Assembly (NCBI GenBank): GCA_945868725.1
Contig: CAMBMU010000008.1
Location: 1-55,101 of the forward strand
Length of the DNA: 55,101 bases
Source: Spirosoma fluviale
Lineage (GTDB): Bacteria; Bacteroidota; Bacteroidia; Cytophagales; Cyclobacteriaceae
Direction: 5' to 3'
Shown here one piece after another: positions 8,517-18,387 of the stretch; position 1 is the first letter of the stretch, and each line of letters opens with the position of its first letter. The notes beneath the pieces are model-generated. The model had not been told where the DNA came from. It was given only the letters and a program-made list of their open reading frames with translations, and made no database searches. A program made the translations under genes and the position numbers.

Positions 8517-9479
8517 ATGAACATTCTGATCACGGGAGTAACTGGGCTATTTGGCAGTGAGTTGGCACGAGAATTCAGCGCGCTGGGAAGTATTCATGGC
8601 TTGAGGCGTGCGAGCTCTGATCTCGGAGCGGTGGATCTTGAAGGACTGGATATCCACTGGCATGAAGGGGACGTATTGGATTTTAATGCGGTATTGGAAG
8701 CCGTGGAGGAGATGGATGTGGTGATTCATGCTGCAGGAAAAGTTTCCTTTTTGCCCAAAGACGAGCGGGCACTTTTTCAAGTAAATCATCAAGGTACGAT
8801 CAATGTGGTGAATGCGCTCCTAGCAGCAGGTGTTCCCAAGTTGGTATACATCAGTTCAGTAGCCGCCTTGGGGCAGGTTCCTGACCAAGAAGACTACGAT
8901 GAAAAATCTGTATGGGTAGATGCCCCAGGCCATACTCCCTACGCCTTGTCTAAATACATGGCAGAGTTGGAAGTTTGGCGCGGAGAGCAAGAGGGCTTGG
9001 AGGTTTTGGTCCTCAACCCCTCCGTGATTTTGGGCAAGGTTGCCTACGAGCGAAGTAGTGGGGGCTTGTATCAGGTGGTAGTGAAAGGAGCTGCTTTCTT
9101 CCCTGCTGGCAATCTCAATTACATTGATGTACGGGATGCTGCGGAGATTACGCGTGCCTTGGTTGAAAAAAATGCTTGGGGAGAACGATTTGTGTTGTCC
9201 AAGGAGAGTATGTCCTATGAAGTGTTTTTTCAGCAGGCCGCCCAGATTCTGGGAGGAACTCCACCAAAAAATAGGCTACCCGACTGGGTTATTTCTTGGG
9301 GATTCCCAATGCTGAAGGGGATGTCTTGGCTGCTTGGGAAGAAGCTGCCTCTGACGGCTCAAGTGGCTAAAAATGCGCAGCGCAAAACCCAGTTCAGCAA
9401 TCAAAAGGTGCAGCGCTACCTTAACTTTCACTACCGCGAATTGCAGGATACCTTGGAATGGGCAAAAACAGGCCGATAA
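8517..9479 (+). CDS. NAD-dependent epimerase/dehydratase family protein
   Basis: 320-aa ORF; MNILITGVTGLFGSELAREF Rossmann motif, VYISSVAALG, YALSKYMAE. Confidence 0.92.
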   Translation: MNILITGVTGLFGSELAREFSALGSIHGLRRASSDLGAVDLEGLDIHWHEGDVLDFNAVLEAVEEMDVVIHAAGKVSFLPKDERALFQVNHQGTINVVNALLAAGVPKLVYISSVAALGQVPDQEDYDEKSVWVDAPGHTPYALSKYMAELEVWRGEQEGLEVLVLNPSVILGKVAYERSSGGLYQVVVKGAAFFPAGNLNYIDVRDAAEITRALVEKNAWGERFVLSKESMSYEVFFQQAAQILGGTPPKNRLPDWVISWGFPMLKGMSWLLGKKLPLTAQVAKNAQRKTQFSNQKVQRYLNFHYRELQDTLEWAKTGR

Positions 9480-9488
9480 AACTTATAC

Positions 9489-9634
9489 TGATAATCCACT
9501 TTTTCAACACTAACCAGAGAAAAAAAGGTTTGAGGTTCAATAAGGTGAGCTGTGGACCGTTGACTGTCGTCTGTCAACGATTATCCGCAGTTTTAAATAG
9601 GCGAGCTGAGCTACTGGCATGATTGCGGATAATC
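9489..9634 (+). repeat. Interspersed MITE-like element, copy 3 (146 bp)
   Basis: Starts TGATAATCCAC, ends GCGGATAATCA (9624-9634); near-flanking 11-bp direct repeat ATAAAACTTAT at 9476-9486 and 9635-9645; arms shared with other copies (CACTAACC(A/G)GAGAAAAAAAGGTTTGAGGTTCAATAAG.TGAGCTGT). Confidence 0.88.
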
Positions 9635-9783
9635 ATAAAACTTATTTTCTATCTCCAGCGTTGAGGAGCATAAGGGTTTAAAAAAAATTCATCTACAGAT
9701 GATTTTAAAATCACAAAAAAATCACATTTGAATTTTCAAAAAACCAAAAATTTGGTAACTTAAATGAATCTTAGCACTACCGA

Positions 9784-11205
9784 ATGACCGGAGATCACGA
9801 CCACGACTGGGAAGAAGACAAAAAGCTCGTTGAGCGATTTGAAGATTCACTGAAGTCCAACATGGACCTGTATTTCGAAGAAGAGGAATTGGAGGATATC
9901 ATCCGATTTTACTTTGATCAACAAAAATTCTTAAAGGCGCTTCGTGCCTCCGAATACGCTTTGGAGAAATTCCCATTCTCTGTAGAAATCCGTCTTCAGA
10001 AAGCGCAATGCCTTATTTTTAACGATGAACTGGATGAGGGCTTGGATATTTTGGAGCAGCTCAACAATCTTTCTCCAAACAACGAGGATATCGTTTTGGC
10101 CTTGGCCAATGCTCAGATTCTGGCAGGCAACTTTCAAGAAGGCATAGACTTACTGGAAAATTACTTGCCCATGGCAGAGGATAAGGCAGAGGTGTTTTAC
10201 TCTTTGGGCAATCTTTTTCGAGCTAAAGGAGACAACACCAAAGCAAGTTTTTACTTCAAGGAGGCCGTCAAAAAACGAATAAATCACGAGGATGCCCTTT
10301 TTCAGCTAGCAATGATCACCGAAGAGGAGGGGTCCTTTGATGAGATTTTGGACTTTTACCAAGAATTTATCGATCAAGACCCCTATTCTGCTGGTGCTTG
10401 GTACAATCTGGGGGTAGTTTACAATCGCTTGGGGAGATTTGAGGACGCAATTAAGGCTTATGAATATGCCTTATTGATAGACGATGCCTTTGCTTCGGCA
10501 CATTTCAATATGGGAAATTCGATGATGAATACCCTCAATTTTGAAGGGGCTTTGGAGGCTTACCAAAATACCATCAATTGTGAAGGGGCCAATGCGGAGA
10601 ATTGCTGCTACATGGGAGCCGCTTACGAAAAGTTGGGCAAGATTGATGATGCATTTACCTACTTTAAAAAGTCGACCAAGCTGGATGAAGAATACGACGA
10701 TGCCTGGTTTGGGCTCGGAATGTGCATGCTGAAAAAGGAAAAATTCTTCGAGGCCATCCACTATTTCAAGAAAGCCATCCATCTCAACAAAGACAATGCA
10801 AACTATTGGGTAGGATTGGCAGATGCGGAGTTCAATTTGGGCAACATGCAGGCTAGTTCTGACGCCTACGAGGAGGCCATCAACTTGGAGCCTGGAATCA
10901 TGGAAGCCTATGTCAACTTATCCATTATTTATTTTGAGCAAAATAGATTTGAGGAGTCCATCGATGTGGTCCGTGAAGGAATTGAAGAATTGCCAGAGGA
11001 GGCCGAGCTTTACTACCGTCTGGTAGTCTACCTCATCAAAACTGGGAAATACAAGGAAGCTTTCACTTATTTAGAAAATGCATTAACTTTGGACTTTGAT
11101 AGGCATGCTTTACTGTATGAGTTGATGCCAGAATTGAAAAAGCAAAAGGCTGTCTTCAAAATCATTGCCCAGTTTCGGGACCAAAATCCCCGCTCAACAC
11201 CTTAA
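9784..11205 (+). CDS. Tetratricopeptide repeat protein
   Basis: 473-aa ORF with multiple TPRs (AGAWYNLGVVYNRLGRFEDAIKAYEYALLID). Confidence 0.92.
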   Translation: MTGDHDHDWEEDKKLVERFEDSLKSNMDLYFEEEELEDIIRFYFDQQKFLKALRASEYALEKFPFSVEIRLQKAQCLIFNDELDEGLDILEQLNNLSPNNEDIVLALANAQILAGNFQEGIDLLENYLPMAEDKAEVFYSLGNLFRAKGDNTKASFYFKEAVKKRINHEDALFQLAMITEEEGSFDEILDFYQEFIDQDPYSAGAWYNLGVVYNRLGRFEDAIKAYEYALLIDDAFASAHFNMGNSMMNTLNFEGALEAYQNTINCEGANAENCCYMGAAYEKLGKIDDAFTYFKKSTKLDEEYDDAWFGLGMCMLKKEKFFEAIHYFKKAIHLNKDNANYWVGLADAEFNLGNMQASSDAYEEAINLEPGIMEAYVNLSIIYFEQNRFEESIDVVREGIEELPEEAELYYRLVVYLIKTGKYKEAFTYLENALTLDFDRHALLYELMPELKKQKAVFKIIAQFRDQNPRSTP

Positions 11206-11215
11206 AACCTAGCAA

Positions 11216-11986
11216 ATGAATTACGTGCTGAAGAATCTCCCTGTACGGACTGAAAAGCCTCGTAACACGGGATTTACCATGGCTATGGACAAGGGCCTTA
11301 GCTTACGCGAAACAGAAGATTTTGTAGACAGCTGTGCGGATTATGTAGACATTGTAAAGTTTGGATGGGCTACCTCCTATGTCACCAAGCATTTAAAAGA
11401 AAAAATTGCGGTGTATCAGTCCGCAGGAATCCCCGTGTACTTTGGAGGCACCCTCTTTGAAGCCTTTATCGTTCGGGGTCAGTTTGACGATTACCGTAAA
11501 GTACTCGACACCTTTGGCCTCCGTTATGCGGAAGTGTCCGACGGTTCCATCTCCCTCAATCACGACAAAAAGTGTGAATACATCCAGACTCTTTCCAAAC
11601 AGGTAACGGTGCTTTCTGAAGTGGGATCCAAGGATGCTGCTAAGATCATTCCTCCCTACAAGTGGATCGAGCAAATGCAAACAGAACTAAGTGCAGGAGC
11701 ATGGAAAGTAATTGGCGAAGCGCGTGAAGGAGGAAATGTGGGCCTCTTCCGAGATTCTGGAGAAGTACGTCAAGGTCTCGTGGAAGAAATTTTAACCCAG
11801 GTTCCTGAAGAAAAAATCATCTGGGAAGCCCCTCAAAAGTCCCAACAAGTATGGTTTATCAAGTTGCTCGGAGCCAATGTGAACTTGGGCAATATCAGCC
11901 CTGCTGAAATAATTCCATTGGAAACCATTCGATTGGGCCTTCGTGGAGACACTTTTGATCATTTTCTCGGAGAAATCAAATTATAA
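11216..11986 (+). CDS. Phosphosulfolactate synthase (ComA family)
   Basis: 256-aa ORF; ComA-like sequence (DYVDIVKFGWATSYV, GIPVYFGGTLFEAF, VIGEAREGGNVGLFRDSGEVR, LGANVNLGNI). Confidence 0.88.
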   Translation: MNYVLKNLPVRTEKPRNTGFTMAMDKGLSLRETEDFVDSCADYVDIVKFGWATSYVTKHLKEKIAVYQSAGIPVYFGGTLFEAFIVRGQFDDYRKVLDTFGLRYAEVSDGSISLNHDKKCEYIQTLSKQVTVLSEVGSKDAAKIIPPYKWIEQMQTELSAGAWKVIGEAREGGNVGLFRDSGEVRQGLVEEILTQVPEEKIIWEAPQKSQQVWFIKLLGANVNLGNISPAEIIPLETIRLGLRGDTFDHFLGEIKL

Positions 11987-12030
11987 TTAATTTGGCTGAA
12001 AGAGGTTTCTTTCAGCCTTTCTTTTTCAAT

Positions 12031-12966
12031 ATGGATACAGTTAAAAAATACGGCTTAACCTATCTCAAAGGATTGGCTATGGGAGCTGCAGATATCGTTC
12101 CTGGCGTTTCTGGAGGATCAATTGCACTTATTGCGGGTATCTATCAGGAGCTTTTGGATAGCATCAATGCCTTTAATTTCAACAACTTGGTACTGTTGAA
12201 ATCCTTCCGAATCAAGGAATTCTATTTCCGTGTCAATGGCAACTTTCTGCTGAGCCTTTTGACAGGGATCATGACCAGTATCTTTACACTTTCCGGCCTG
12301 ATTACCTACTTGATGGAGGAGCACCCCATTCCACTGTGGTCCTTTTTCTCTGGCTTAATATTGATCTCTGCCTTTCTGATTTTAAAAGAGATAAAGAAAT
12401 GGAATTTAGGTGTTGTTTTGGCAATTTCAGCTGGGACAGCTTTTGCTTGGTGGGTGACCAATTTGCCACCAACCACCACCCCTGACGACTATTGGTTTAC
12501 TTTTGTGGCAGGAGCGATTGCCATTTGTGCCATGATTTTGCCCGGGATCAGTGGGAGCTTTATCCTGTTGATTTTAGGACAATACGAGCGGATTCTTCAG
12601 GCGGTATTGGATCGGGATTTTTTGACACTTGCCCTTTTTGCCTCAGGATGTCTCGTCGGCATTCTCTCGTTCAGCAGAGTAGTGTCCTACTTGCTTCGAA
12701 AATTCCATACGGCCACCATCGGCCTACTCTCTGGTTTTATGCTGGGTTCTGTCAACGAACTATGGCCTTGGAAGCTGGTGACTTCTTGGCGAACTTCCTC
12801 AAGCGGCAAAGAAGTCCCTTTTCTTTCAGAAAATATTCTTCCTAGTACCTTTGCGGAGCAAGTGGGGGAGTTGCCTCAAGTAGAATGGGCAATCGGGGCA
12901 TTCCTTTTTGGGATTGGCCTCGTTATTTTTATCGAATGGCTCGCAAGTAAATTGCAGCAAGGATGA
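12031..12966 (+). CDS. DUF368 family membrane protein (putative polyprenyl-phosphate transporter)
   Basis: Multi-TM; KGLAMGAADIVPGVSGGSIALIAGIY and AICAMILPGISGSFILLILGQYE motifs. ORF extends to 11992 (TTG); ATG at 12031 looks like the real start. Confidence 0.9.
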   Translation: MDTVKKYGLTYLKGLAMGAADIVPGVSGGSIALIAGIYQELLDSINAFNFNNLVLLKSFRIKEFYFRVNGNFLLSLLTGIMTSIFTLSGLITYLMEEHPIPLWSFFSGLILISAFLILKEIKKWNLGVVLAISAGTAFAWWVTNLPPTTTPDDYWFTFVAGAIAICAMILPGISGSFILLILGQYERILQAVLDRDFLTLALFASGCLVGILSFSRVVSYLLRKFHTATIGLLSGFMLGSVNELWPWKLVTSWRTSSSGKEVPFLSENILPSTFAEQVGELPQVEWAIGAFLFGIGLVIFIEWLASKLQQG

Positions 12967-13706
12967 GAAAATTTGGCTTGATCGGTTTTCCTTTAGGGCA
13001 CTCCTTTTCCAAGAAGTATTTTACGGAAAAGTTTAGTCGCGAAGGAATTCAGGGATGCCAATTTGAGCTTTATCCGATAGCGCTTATTCAAGAATTTCCC
13101 CAGCTCTTTGATCGAGAGTCCGGCTTGGAAGGACTTGCGGTAACGATACCTTACAAGGAACAAGTAATTCCCTACCTAGATGGCTTAGACCCCGCTTGTG
13201 CCCAAATTGGTGCAGTCAATTGCATCCGTATCCGCAATGGAAAAAAGATCGGCTTTAACACGGATTACTTGGGATTTAAACAATCCCTGAAATCTTGGCT
13301 TGGCAACGAGATTCCCAATGCCCTTGTTTTGGGGACTGGCGGAGCCTCCAAGGCAGTGCAGCAAGCCCTTCGAGACTTAGGTGTCCCCTTTCGGATTGTC
13401 TCTAGAAGTCAACAGGAGGGGCAGCTAACCTATGCGGAACTCAAGGAACAGCCTCAGTGGCTTGCCTCCCATCCCTTGATCATCAACACTAGCCCAGTAG
13501 GTACTTATCCTCAGGTGGAGGACATGCCAAGCATCCCCCTTGAGCAGCTCCATGTGGGACATCGGATCTTTGATTTGGTGTACAATCCTCCAATCACCCG
13601 GCTGATGCAAGAATGTATCGCTAGAGGGGGAGCATCCAAAAATGGCCAAGACATGCTTGAGCTGCAGGCTGAAGCGGCTTGGAGCATCTGGAATAGTCCA
13701 TCTTAA
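12963..13706 (+). CDS. aroE: Shikimate dehydrogenase
   Basis: 247-aa ORF; FGLIGFPLGHSFSKKYF, VTIPYKE, GAVNCIRI, VLGTGGASKAV; 4-bp ATGA overlap with upstream gene. Confidence 0.95.
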   Translation: MRKFGLIGFPLGHSFSKKYFTEKFSREGIQGCQFELYPIALIQEFPQLFDRESGLEGLAVTIPYKEQVIPYLDGLDPACAQIGAVNCIRIRNGKKIGFNTDYLGFKQSLKSWLGNEIPNALVLGTGGASKAVQQALRDLGVPFRIVSRSQQEGQLTYAELKEQPQWLASHPLIINTSPVGTYPQVEDMPSIPLEQLHVGHRIFDLVYNPPITRLMQECIARGGASKNGQDMLELQAEAAWSIWNSPS

Positions 13707-13792
13707 CTTCCTTTTTTTTTACGAGCACTTAAATAAGGAATCGAGTACCGGTTCAACTTGCTTGTTCTGTCTAAATTATAGAGGTTTGGTCC

Positions 13793-14374
13793 ATGGATGT
13801 TTTGCAAAAATCACGTTGCCCCTGGTGCTTGGGCTTTCCGGAATACATTGTGTATCACGATCAGGAGTGGGGAGTACCGGTCTATGAGGATCGAACACAC
13901 TTTGAATTTTTGGTATTGGAAAGCGCGCAAGCAGGCTTGAGCTGGGCGACTATTCTCAAAAAACGGGAAGGATATCGAAAAGCCTTTGCTGACTTTGACT
14001 ACCTGCAGGTAGCCCAATTCCCAGAATCTTATGTAGAAGAGTTACTTCAAGAGAAAGGCATCGTACGGAATGCCTTGAAGATTCGCGCTGCGATCAACAA
14101 TGCGCAACGCTTTCAGGAGATTCAAGCGGAGTTTGGCACCTTCACTGCCTACATCTTGGGCTTTGTTGGAGGGAAGCCGATTCAAAATAAGATTTCTCCA
14201 GGGGACCCCTATCCGGCGACTTCTCCCGAGTCGGATCACCTAGCCAAAGACATGAAGCGACGGGGATTCAAATTTTTGGGAAGTACCATTCTTTACGCAC
14301 ACCTACAGGCCACGGGATTAGTGAATGACCACTTGGTTACTTGTTTTCGCCACCAAGAAGTAGCGGTAGGGTAA
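13793..14374 (+). CDS. tag: DNA-3-methyladenine glycosylase I
   Basis: 193-aa ORF; RCPWCLGFPEYIVYHDQEWGVPVYED, FLVLESAQAGLSWATILKKREGYR. Confidence 0.95.
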   Translation: MDVLQKSRCPWCLGFPEYIVYHDQEWGVPVYEDRTHFEFLVLESAQAGLSWATILKKREGYRKAFADFDYLQVAQFPESYVEELLQEKGIVRNALKIRAAINNAQRFQEIQAEFGTFTAYILGFVGGKPIQNKISPGDPYPATSPESDHLAKDMKRRGFKFLGSTILYAHLQATGLVNDHLVTCFRHQEVAVG

Positions 14375-14375
14375 A

Positions 14376-14403
14376 AAAAATAGGGAGGCCAACCTCCCTA
14401 TTT
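14376..14403. terminator. Bidirectional intrinsic terminator between convergent tag and nhaD
   Basis: AAAATAGGGAGG-CCAA-CCTCCCTATTTT, 12-bp perfect stem. Confidence 0.85.
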
Positions 14404-14424
14404 TGAATGAATTGTCCGCGAACC

Positions 14425-15780
14425 TTACAGCTGAGACATCAGCAAGTAGACGCCAGCTCCAGCGAAGTAACCCAGTGCTGCAAGGAAAGAGATACGCTTC
14501 AAGTACCAGCCAAATTCGATTTTTTCCATACCCATGGCAGCTACACCTGCAGCAGAGCCAATGATCAAGATACTTCCTCCTGTACCGGCACAATAGGCAA
14601 GGTAAATCCAAATGAAGTCATCCATTGGATAGGCTTCCAAGCTGTACATACCCATGCTGGCAGCCACCAAAGGCACGTTATCTACGACAGCAGACAAGAG
14701 ACCGATGAGGGTGATGATGATTCGATTGTCGCCAAAGGTCGTATTGAGGTATCCGGCAAAGTTGGCCAAGGTACCCATAGACTGAAGTGCGCCCACCGCA
14801 AGCAAAATGCCTAAGAAGAACAGGACGCTTGGCATGTCGATTTTAGCAAGGGCATGACTTGCAGTATAATTCTTTCGTTCCGCCTCATCCAAGTCTGGAT
14901 TGATCAATTCGGAGATCACCCATAGGACACCTAGTCCTAGTAGCATACCCATGTATGGAGGCAGGTGGGTTACGGTCTTAAAGATGGGTACAGAAATTAA
15001 TGCGGCTATACCAAGAGCCAACATTAAGTTGCCGCTTGTAATGCTAGAAGCAGTTGCGTTGGTATCTTCCTTGAATTCCCCTAAAGTCCCTTTCATTGTA
15101 AATGTTAGGAACAACAAAGGAACTACCGCACAGACAATACTTGGAATAAAAAGGCTTTGCATGATTGAGCCCGCTGAGATCTGTCCGCCAATCCAAAGCA
15201 TGGTCGTCGTCACGTCACCAATTGGAGACCAGGCTCCACCTGCATTGGCAGCAATCACGATCATTCCTGCAAAGAAAAGACGCATTTCCTTATCTGGAAT
15301 CAATTTCCGGATCAAGGAGACCATCACAATGGTGGTGGTCAAGTTGTCTAAAACGGAAGAGAGGAAAAAGGCCACAAAACAAACTACCCATAGTAAAACG
15401 ATTGGATTTTTGGTTTTGATGCGGTCCGTGATGAATTTGAATCCGTGGTGCGCATCTACCAATTCCACAATTGTCATGGCTCCCATCAAGAAGAAGAGGA
15501 TCTGCGCAATCTCGTTGAGGTGGTGACCCAATTGCTCTACCACAAATTCCAAGTGAAGTTCGCCAGCACTTAGTAAAGCTGCTTTTTCACCCAGTTCATG
15601 GATAAAATCCAAATATTTTTGGCTGCTTAATTGCGTTTCAGTAGCACCTGAAACTGTAAAAATCGTCCAACAAATTACTGCAGTCAGTAAGGCGGATGCT
15701 GTTTTGTTGATCTTGATGGGGTGCTCTAGCGCGATGGCAAAGTAGCCGACCACAAAGATGATAATGATTAATAACTCCAT
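14425..15780 (-). CDS. nhaD: Na+/H+ antiporter NhaD-type
   Basis: 451-aa polytopic ORF; SVLDNLTTTIVMVSLIRKL, NAGGAWSPIGDVTTTMLWIGGQI, AVVDNVPLVAASMGMY. Confidence 0.93.
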   Translation of the reverse strand: MELLIIIIFVVGYFAIALEHPIKINKTASALLTAVICWTIFTVSGATETQLSSQKYLDFIHELGEKAALLSAGELHLEFVVEQLGHHLNEIAQILFFLMGAMTIVELVDAHHGFKFITDRIKTKNPIVLLWVVCFVAFFLSSVLDNLTTTIVMVSLIRKLIPDKEMRLFFAGMIVIAANAGGAWSPIGDVTTTMLWIGGQISAGSIMQSLFIPSIVCAVVPLLFLTFTMKGTLGEFKEDTNATASSITSGNLMLALGIAALISVPIFKTVTHLPPYMGMLLGLGVLWVISELINPDLDEAERKNYTASHALAKIDMPSVLFFLGILLAVGALQSMGTLANFAGYLNTTFGDNRIIITLIGLLSAVVDNVPLVAASMGMYSLEAYPMDDFIWIYLAYCAGTGGSILIIGSAAGVAAMGMEKIEFGWYLKRISFLAALGYFAGAGVYLLMSQL

Positions 15781-16001
15781 TTTTCTGGGTTTTCTGGTGA
15801 CGAATTGGTTTAATCTTTGGTTTGATTCATTCTAATAAGCGATTCTAGTCCCTTTATCCTAAAATTCCTAACCTGAGGAGAAGAAATTGACTCAAAAATC
15901 TTTATAACATCAATTTTTTGAGCGGATGGGTGGGCTTCAAATCGTCGCTAGAATTGAACTTGAGCTAAACTATTCCTTCCGATTGCTAGTCCACCTATTT
16001 T

Positions 16002-17228
16002 TTACATGAGCTGCGCTAAAGCTATTTCATAGGAAGTTTGGGATAGTTTTGTTCTCCCTTGATTTTGGGCATGCGACCGCTGAAGAGCTTTCAAGATGGT
16101 ATGACTCACGTCCGTAAAAATCGCTTGGTCGGTGACTTCAGCTCCATCACTCATTAAGTAAGCAAATACGCGAGCCATGCCACAATTGGCGATGAAGTCA
16201 GGAATAAGCGCCACATGCTCATCTGCCCACAGGCCTGTAGGACCGACAAAAATTTCTGGATCTGCAAAAGGAACATTTGCGCCGCAAGAGATGACCTCCA
16301 GGCCAGCCGCTACCATGCGCTCCACCTGATCTTGGGTAAGGAGGCGTGAGGCCGCTGCTGGGATGAAAATTTCACTTTTCAAATCCCAAATTTTCCCATT
16401 AACTTCTTCAAAGGGAAGCAAGTTGGCTGCAATCAGTTGGTTTCCCTCGCGCTTCAAAAAGAGCTCGCGAATTTCATCTAGGCTAAATCCTTCCTCCCGA
16501 ATAAGTCCTCCTGCTCGATCAATGATGCCGACGATACGCACGCCTTCCACTGCCAAAAAGCAAGCTGCAGCGGCGCCTACATTTCCCCAGCCTTGAATCA
16601 CCGCTCGCTTTCCTTTTAGGGCACCTCCCCATAAGGAGTAGTAGTGCTTCACCGCCTCTGCGACACCATAGCCTGTAATCATGTCGGCTACTGTATATTT
16701 TTTGGACCCATTTGGAGTAAAGTTTGGGTCTTCCAATACCTTGGAAACACCCTGCCTCAATTGGCCAATTTTCCTGATTTTTTGTGGCTCATTCGCTTGA
16801 AAATGGCCATTCACAATTCCTTCTTGGGGATGCCATAGGCCATAAGATTCGGTAATGGGGATCACTTCGTGAATTTCATCCACATTCAGATCCCCTCCAG
16901 TTCCATAGTAGTTTTTGAGAAGTGGCATGACTGCCTTGTACCAGCGTTCGAGCACCCCTTCTTTGCGAGGATCTGCTGGATCAAAATTGATTCCCGATTT
17001 GGCGCCTCCAATGGCAGGGCCAGAGACGGTAAACTTCACTTCCATCGTTTTGGCTAGGGACTCCACTTCGCGTTTGTCCAAGCCTTTGCGCATGCGGGTT
17101 CCCCCTCCAGCAGCTCCCCCACGTAGGGAGTTGATCACTACCCATCCCTCAGCCTCTGTTTCAGAATCTCTCCATTCAAAAACGATTTCAGGGGATTTAT
17201 TCTCAAATTTTTTGAGTAAGTCAAGCAT
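16002..17228 (-). CDS. Glu/Leu/Phe/Val dehydrogenase
   Basis: 408-aa ORF; GGAAGGGTRMRKGL, GPAIGGAKSGINFDP, VIQGWGNVGAAAACFLA. Confidence 0.94.
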   Translation of the reverse strand: MLDLLKKFENKSPEIVFEWRDSETEAEGWVVINSLRGGAAGGGTRMRKGLDKREVESLAKTMEVKFTVSGPAIGGAKSGINFDPADPRKEGVLERWYKAVMPLLKNYYGTGGDLNVDEIHEVIPITESYGLWHPQEGIVNGHFQANEPQKIRKIGQLRQGVSKVLEDPNFTPNGSKKYTVADMITGYGVAEAVKHYYSLWGGALKGKRAVIQGWGNVGAAAACFLAVEGVRIVGIIDRAGGLIREEGFSLDEIRELFLKREGNQLIAANLLPFEEVNGKIWDLKSEIFIPAAASRLLTQDQVERMVAAGLEVISCGANVPFADPEIFVGPTGLWADEHVALIPDFIANCGMARVFAYLMSDGAEVTDQAIFTDVSHTILKALQRSHAQNQGRTKLSQTSYEIALAQLM

Positions 17229-17310
17229 TGTTCTTTGGGTTTATAATTCAGTCCAAAAATAGAAAAATATTTCCCAGTCTCTCTTGACTTTTATGGCCTA
17301 GATTTAATTT

Positions 17311-18387
17311 CTATCCATAAATGATGCCTCCAGAAGAATCACGGCTTGCTCCGGTCACCGAAGCCAGCGCATTCGTCTCTCCGCGTAGTTTCAGCACCCC
17401 AAGAAATGCAAAAATCAGGGCCTCCTTAAATTCAATCAGTTCTGTAGTGGCTTCTACTTGAATCCATTGTTGATTCAACTGATGGTCCAATCGTTCCACA
17501 AAGTAGCGGTTGTAGGCTCCGCCTCCGGTAAGTAACACGCTTGGGGTAGCCTTTGTGGCATGGGTTTGGATCAATGCAGCGATTTGGATTGCAAAATGCT
17601 CCACCAAGGTGCATAAAAGATCTTTGGGCGATAGCTCGATTTGATCCAACAGGGGAATAAACACCTGATCGATCGATTCACGGCCTAGCGATTTTGCCCC
17701 CGATACCGCATAAAAAGGGAGGGCATTTAATTGTGCGAGGAGGGCCTGGTTTAGATTTCCGGCTCTTGCCCAGACTCCATCTTGGTCAAACGAGCTCCCA
17801 AGCTTCACTGCCTCTCGATTGAGCAAAAGGTTAAAAGGACTGCAATCAAAGGCAATTCGCTGCCCATTTTTTTCGAGGGAAAGGTTGGAGATTCCGCCCA
17901 AGTTGATGCAAAAATCAATCTGTGGGAAAAGAAGCTGGTCTCCAATGGGCACTAGGGGAGCGCCCTGACCTCCTAGCTGCACGTCAAGCATCCGAAAGTC
18001 AGCAATTACCTTTTCGCCCGAAGCCTGATGCAAAGCCCAGCCATTCCCAATCTGTAGGCTCAGCCCTTTTTCAGGTTGGTGGAAAACGGTATGTCCATGG
18101 GAGGCCACCGCCATGGGCTTGACCTGCTGTTCGAGACAGAAATTTTTCACTTGCTCTCCCATCCATCTCCCAAAGTTCACATCTAGTAAGGCCAGGTCTA
18201 AACCTGAAAGGAGGTGACTAGTAGCCAGTTCTTGGCCCAGTTCCACCGGAAAAGGACGAGTTTCTGCTTGGATAATTTCATAGTTCCACATCCCCTTATG
18301 GTACTCAAAATGGCAATGGGCCAGGTCCAATCCGTCTCCGGAGGTGCCCGACATGAGTCCAATCAAGGTATAGCGTTCTGCGTACAT
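17311..18387 (-). CDS. anmK: Anhydro-N-acetylmuramic acid kinase
   Basis: 358-aa ORF; IGLMSGTSGDGLDLAHC, SHGHTVFHQPEKGLSLQIGNG, LLTGGGAYNRYFVE. Confidence 0.94.
   Translation of the reverse strand: MYAERYTLIGLMSGTSGDGLDLAHCHFEYHKGMWNYEIIQAETRPFPVELGQELATSHLLSGLDLALLDVNFGRWMGEQVKNFCLEQQVKPMAVASHGHTVFHQPEKGLSLQIGNGWALHQASGEKVIADFRMLDVQLGGQGAPLVPIGDQLLFPQIDFCINLGGISNLSLEKNGQRIAFDCSPFNLLLNREAVKLGSSFDQDGVWARAGNLNQALLAQLNALPFYAVSGAKSLGRESIDQVFIPLLDQIELSPKDLLCTLVEHFAIQIAALIQTHATKATPSVLLTGGGAYNRYFVERLDHQLNQQWIQVEATTELIEFKEALIFAFLGVLKLRGETNALASVTGASRDSSGGIIYG

Noticed and set aside
13748-13765. ACCGGTTCAACTTGC near tag resembling ACCGGTTCAGCTTGC at about 4440
   Set aside because: Only 15 bp with one mismatch and no surrounding similarity; likely chance.
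14900-15526. 208-aa plus-strand ORF antisense to nhaD
   Set aside because: Embedded opposite a well-supported transporter gene; low-complexity S/T/K/I-rich translation typical of a shadow ORF.
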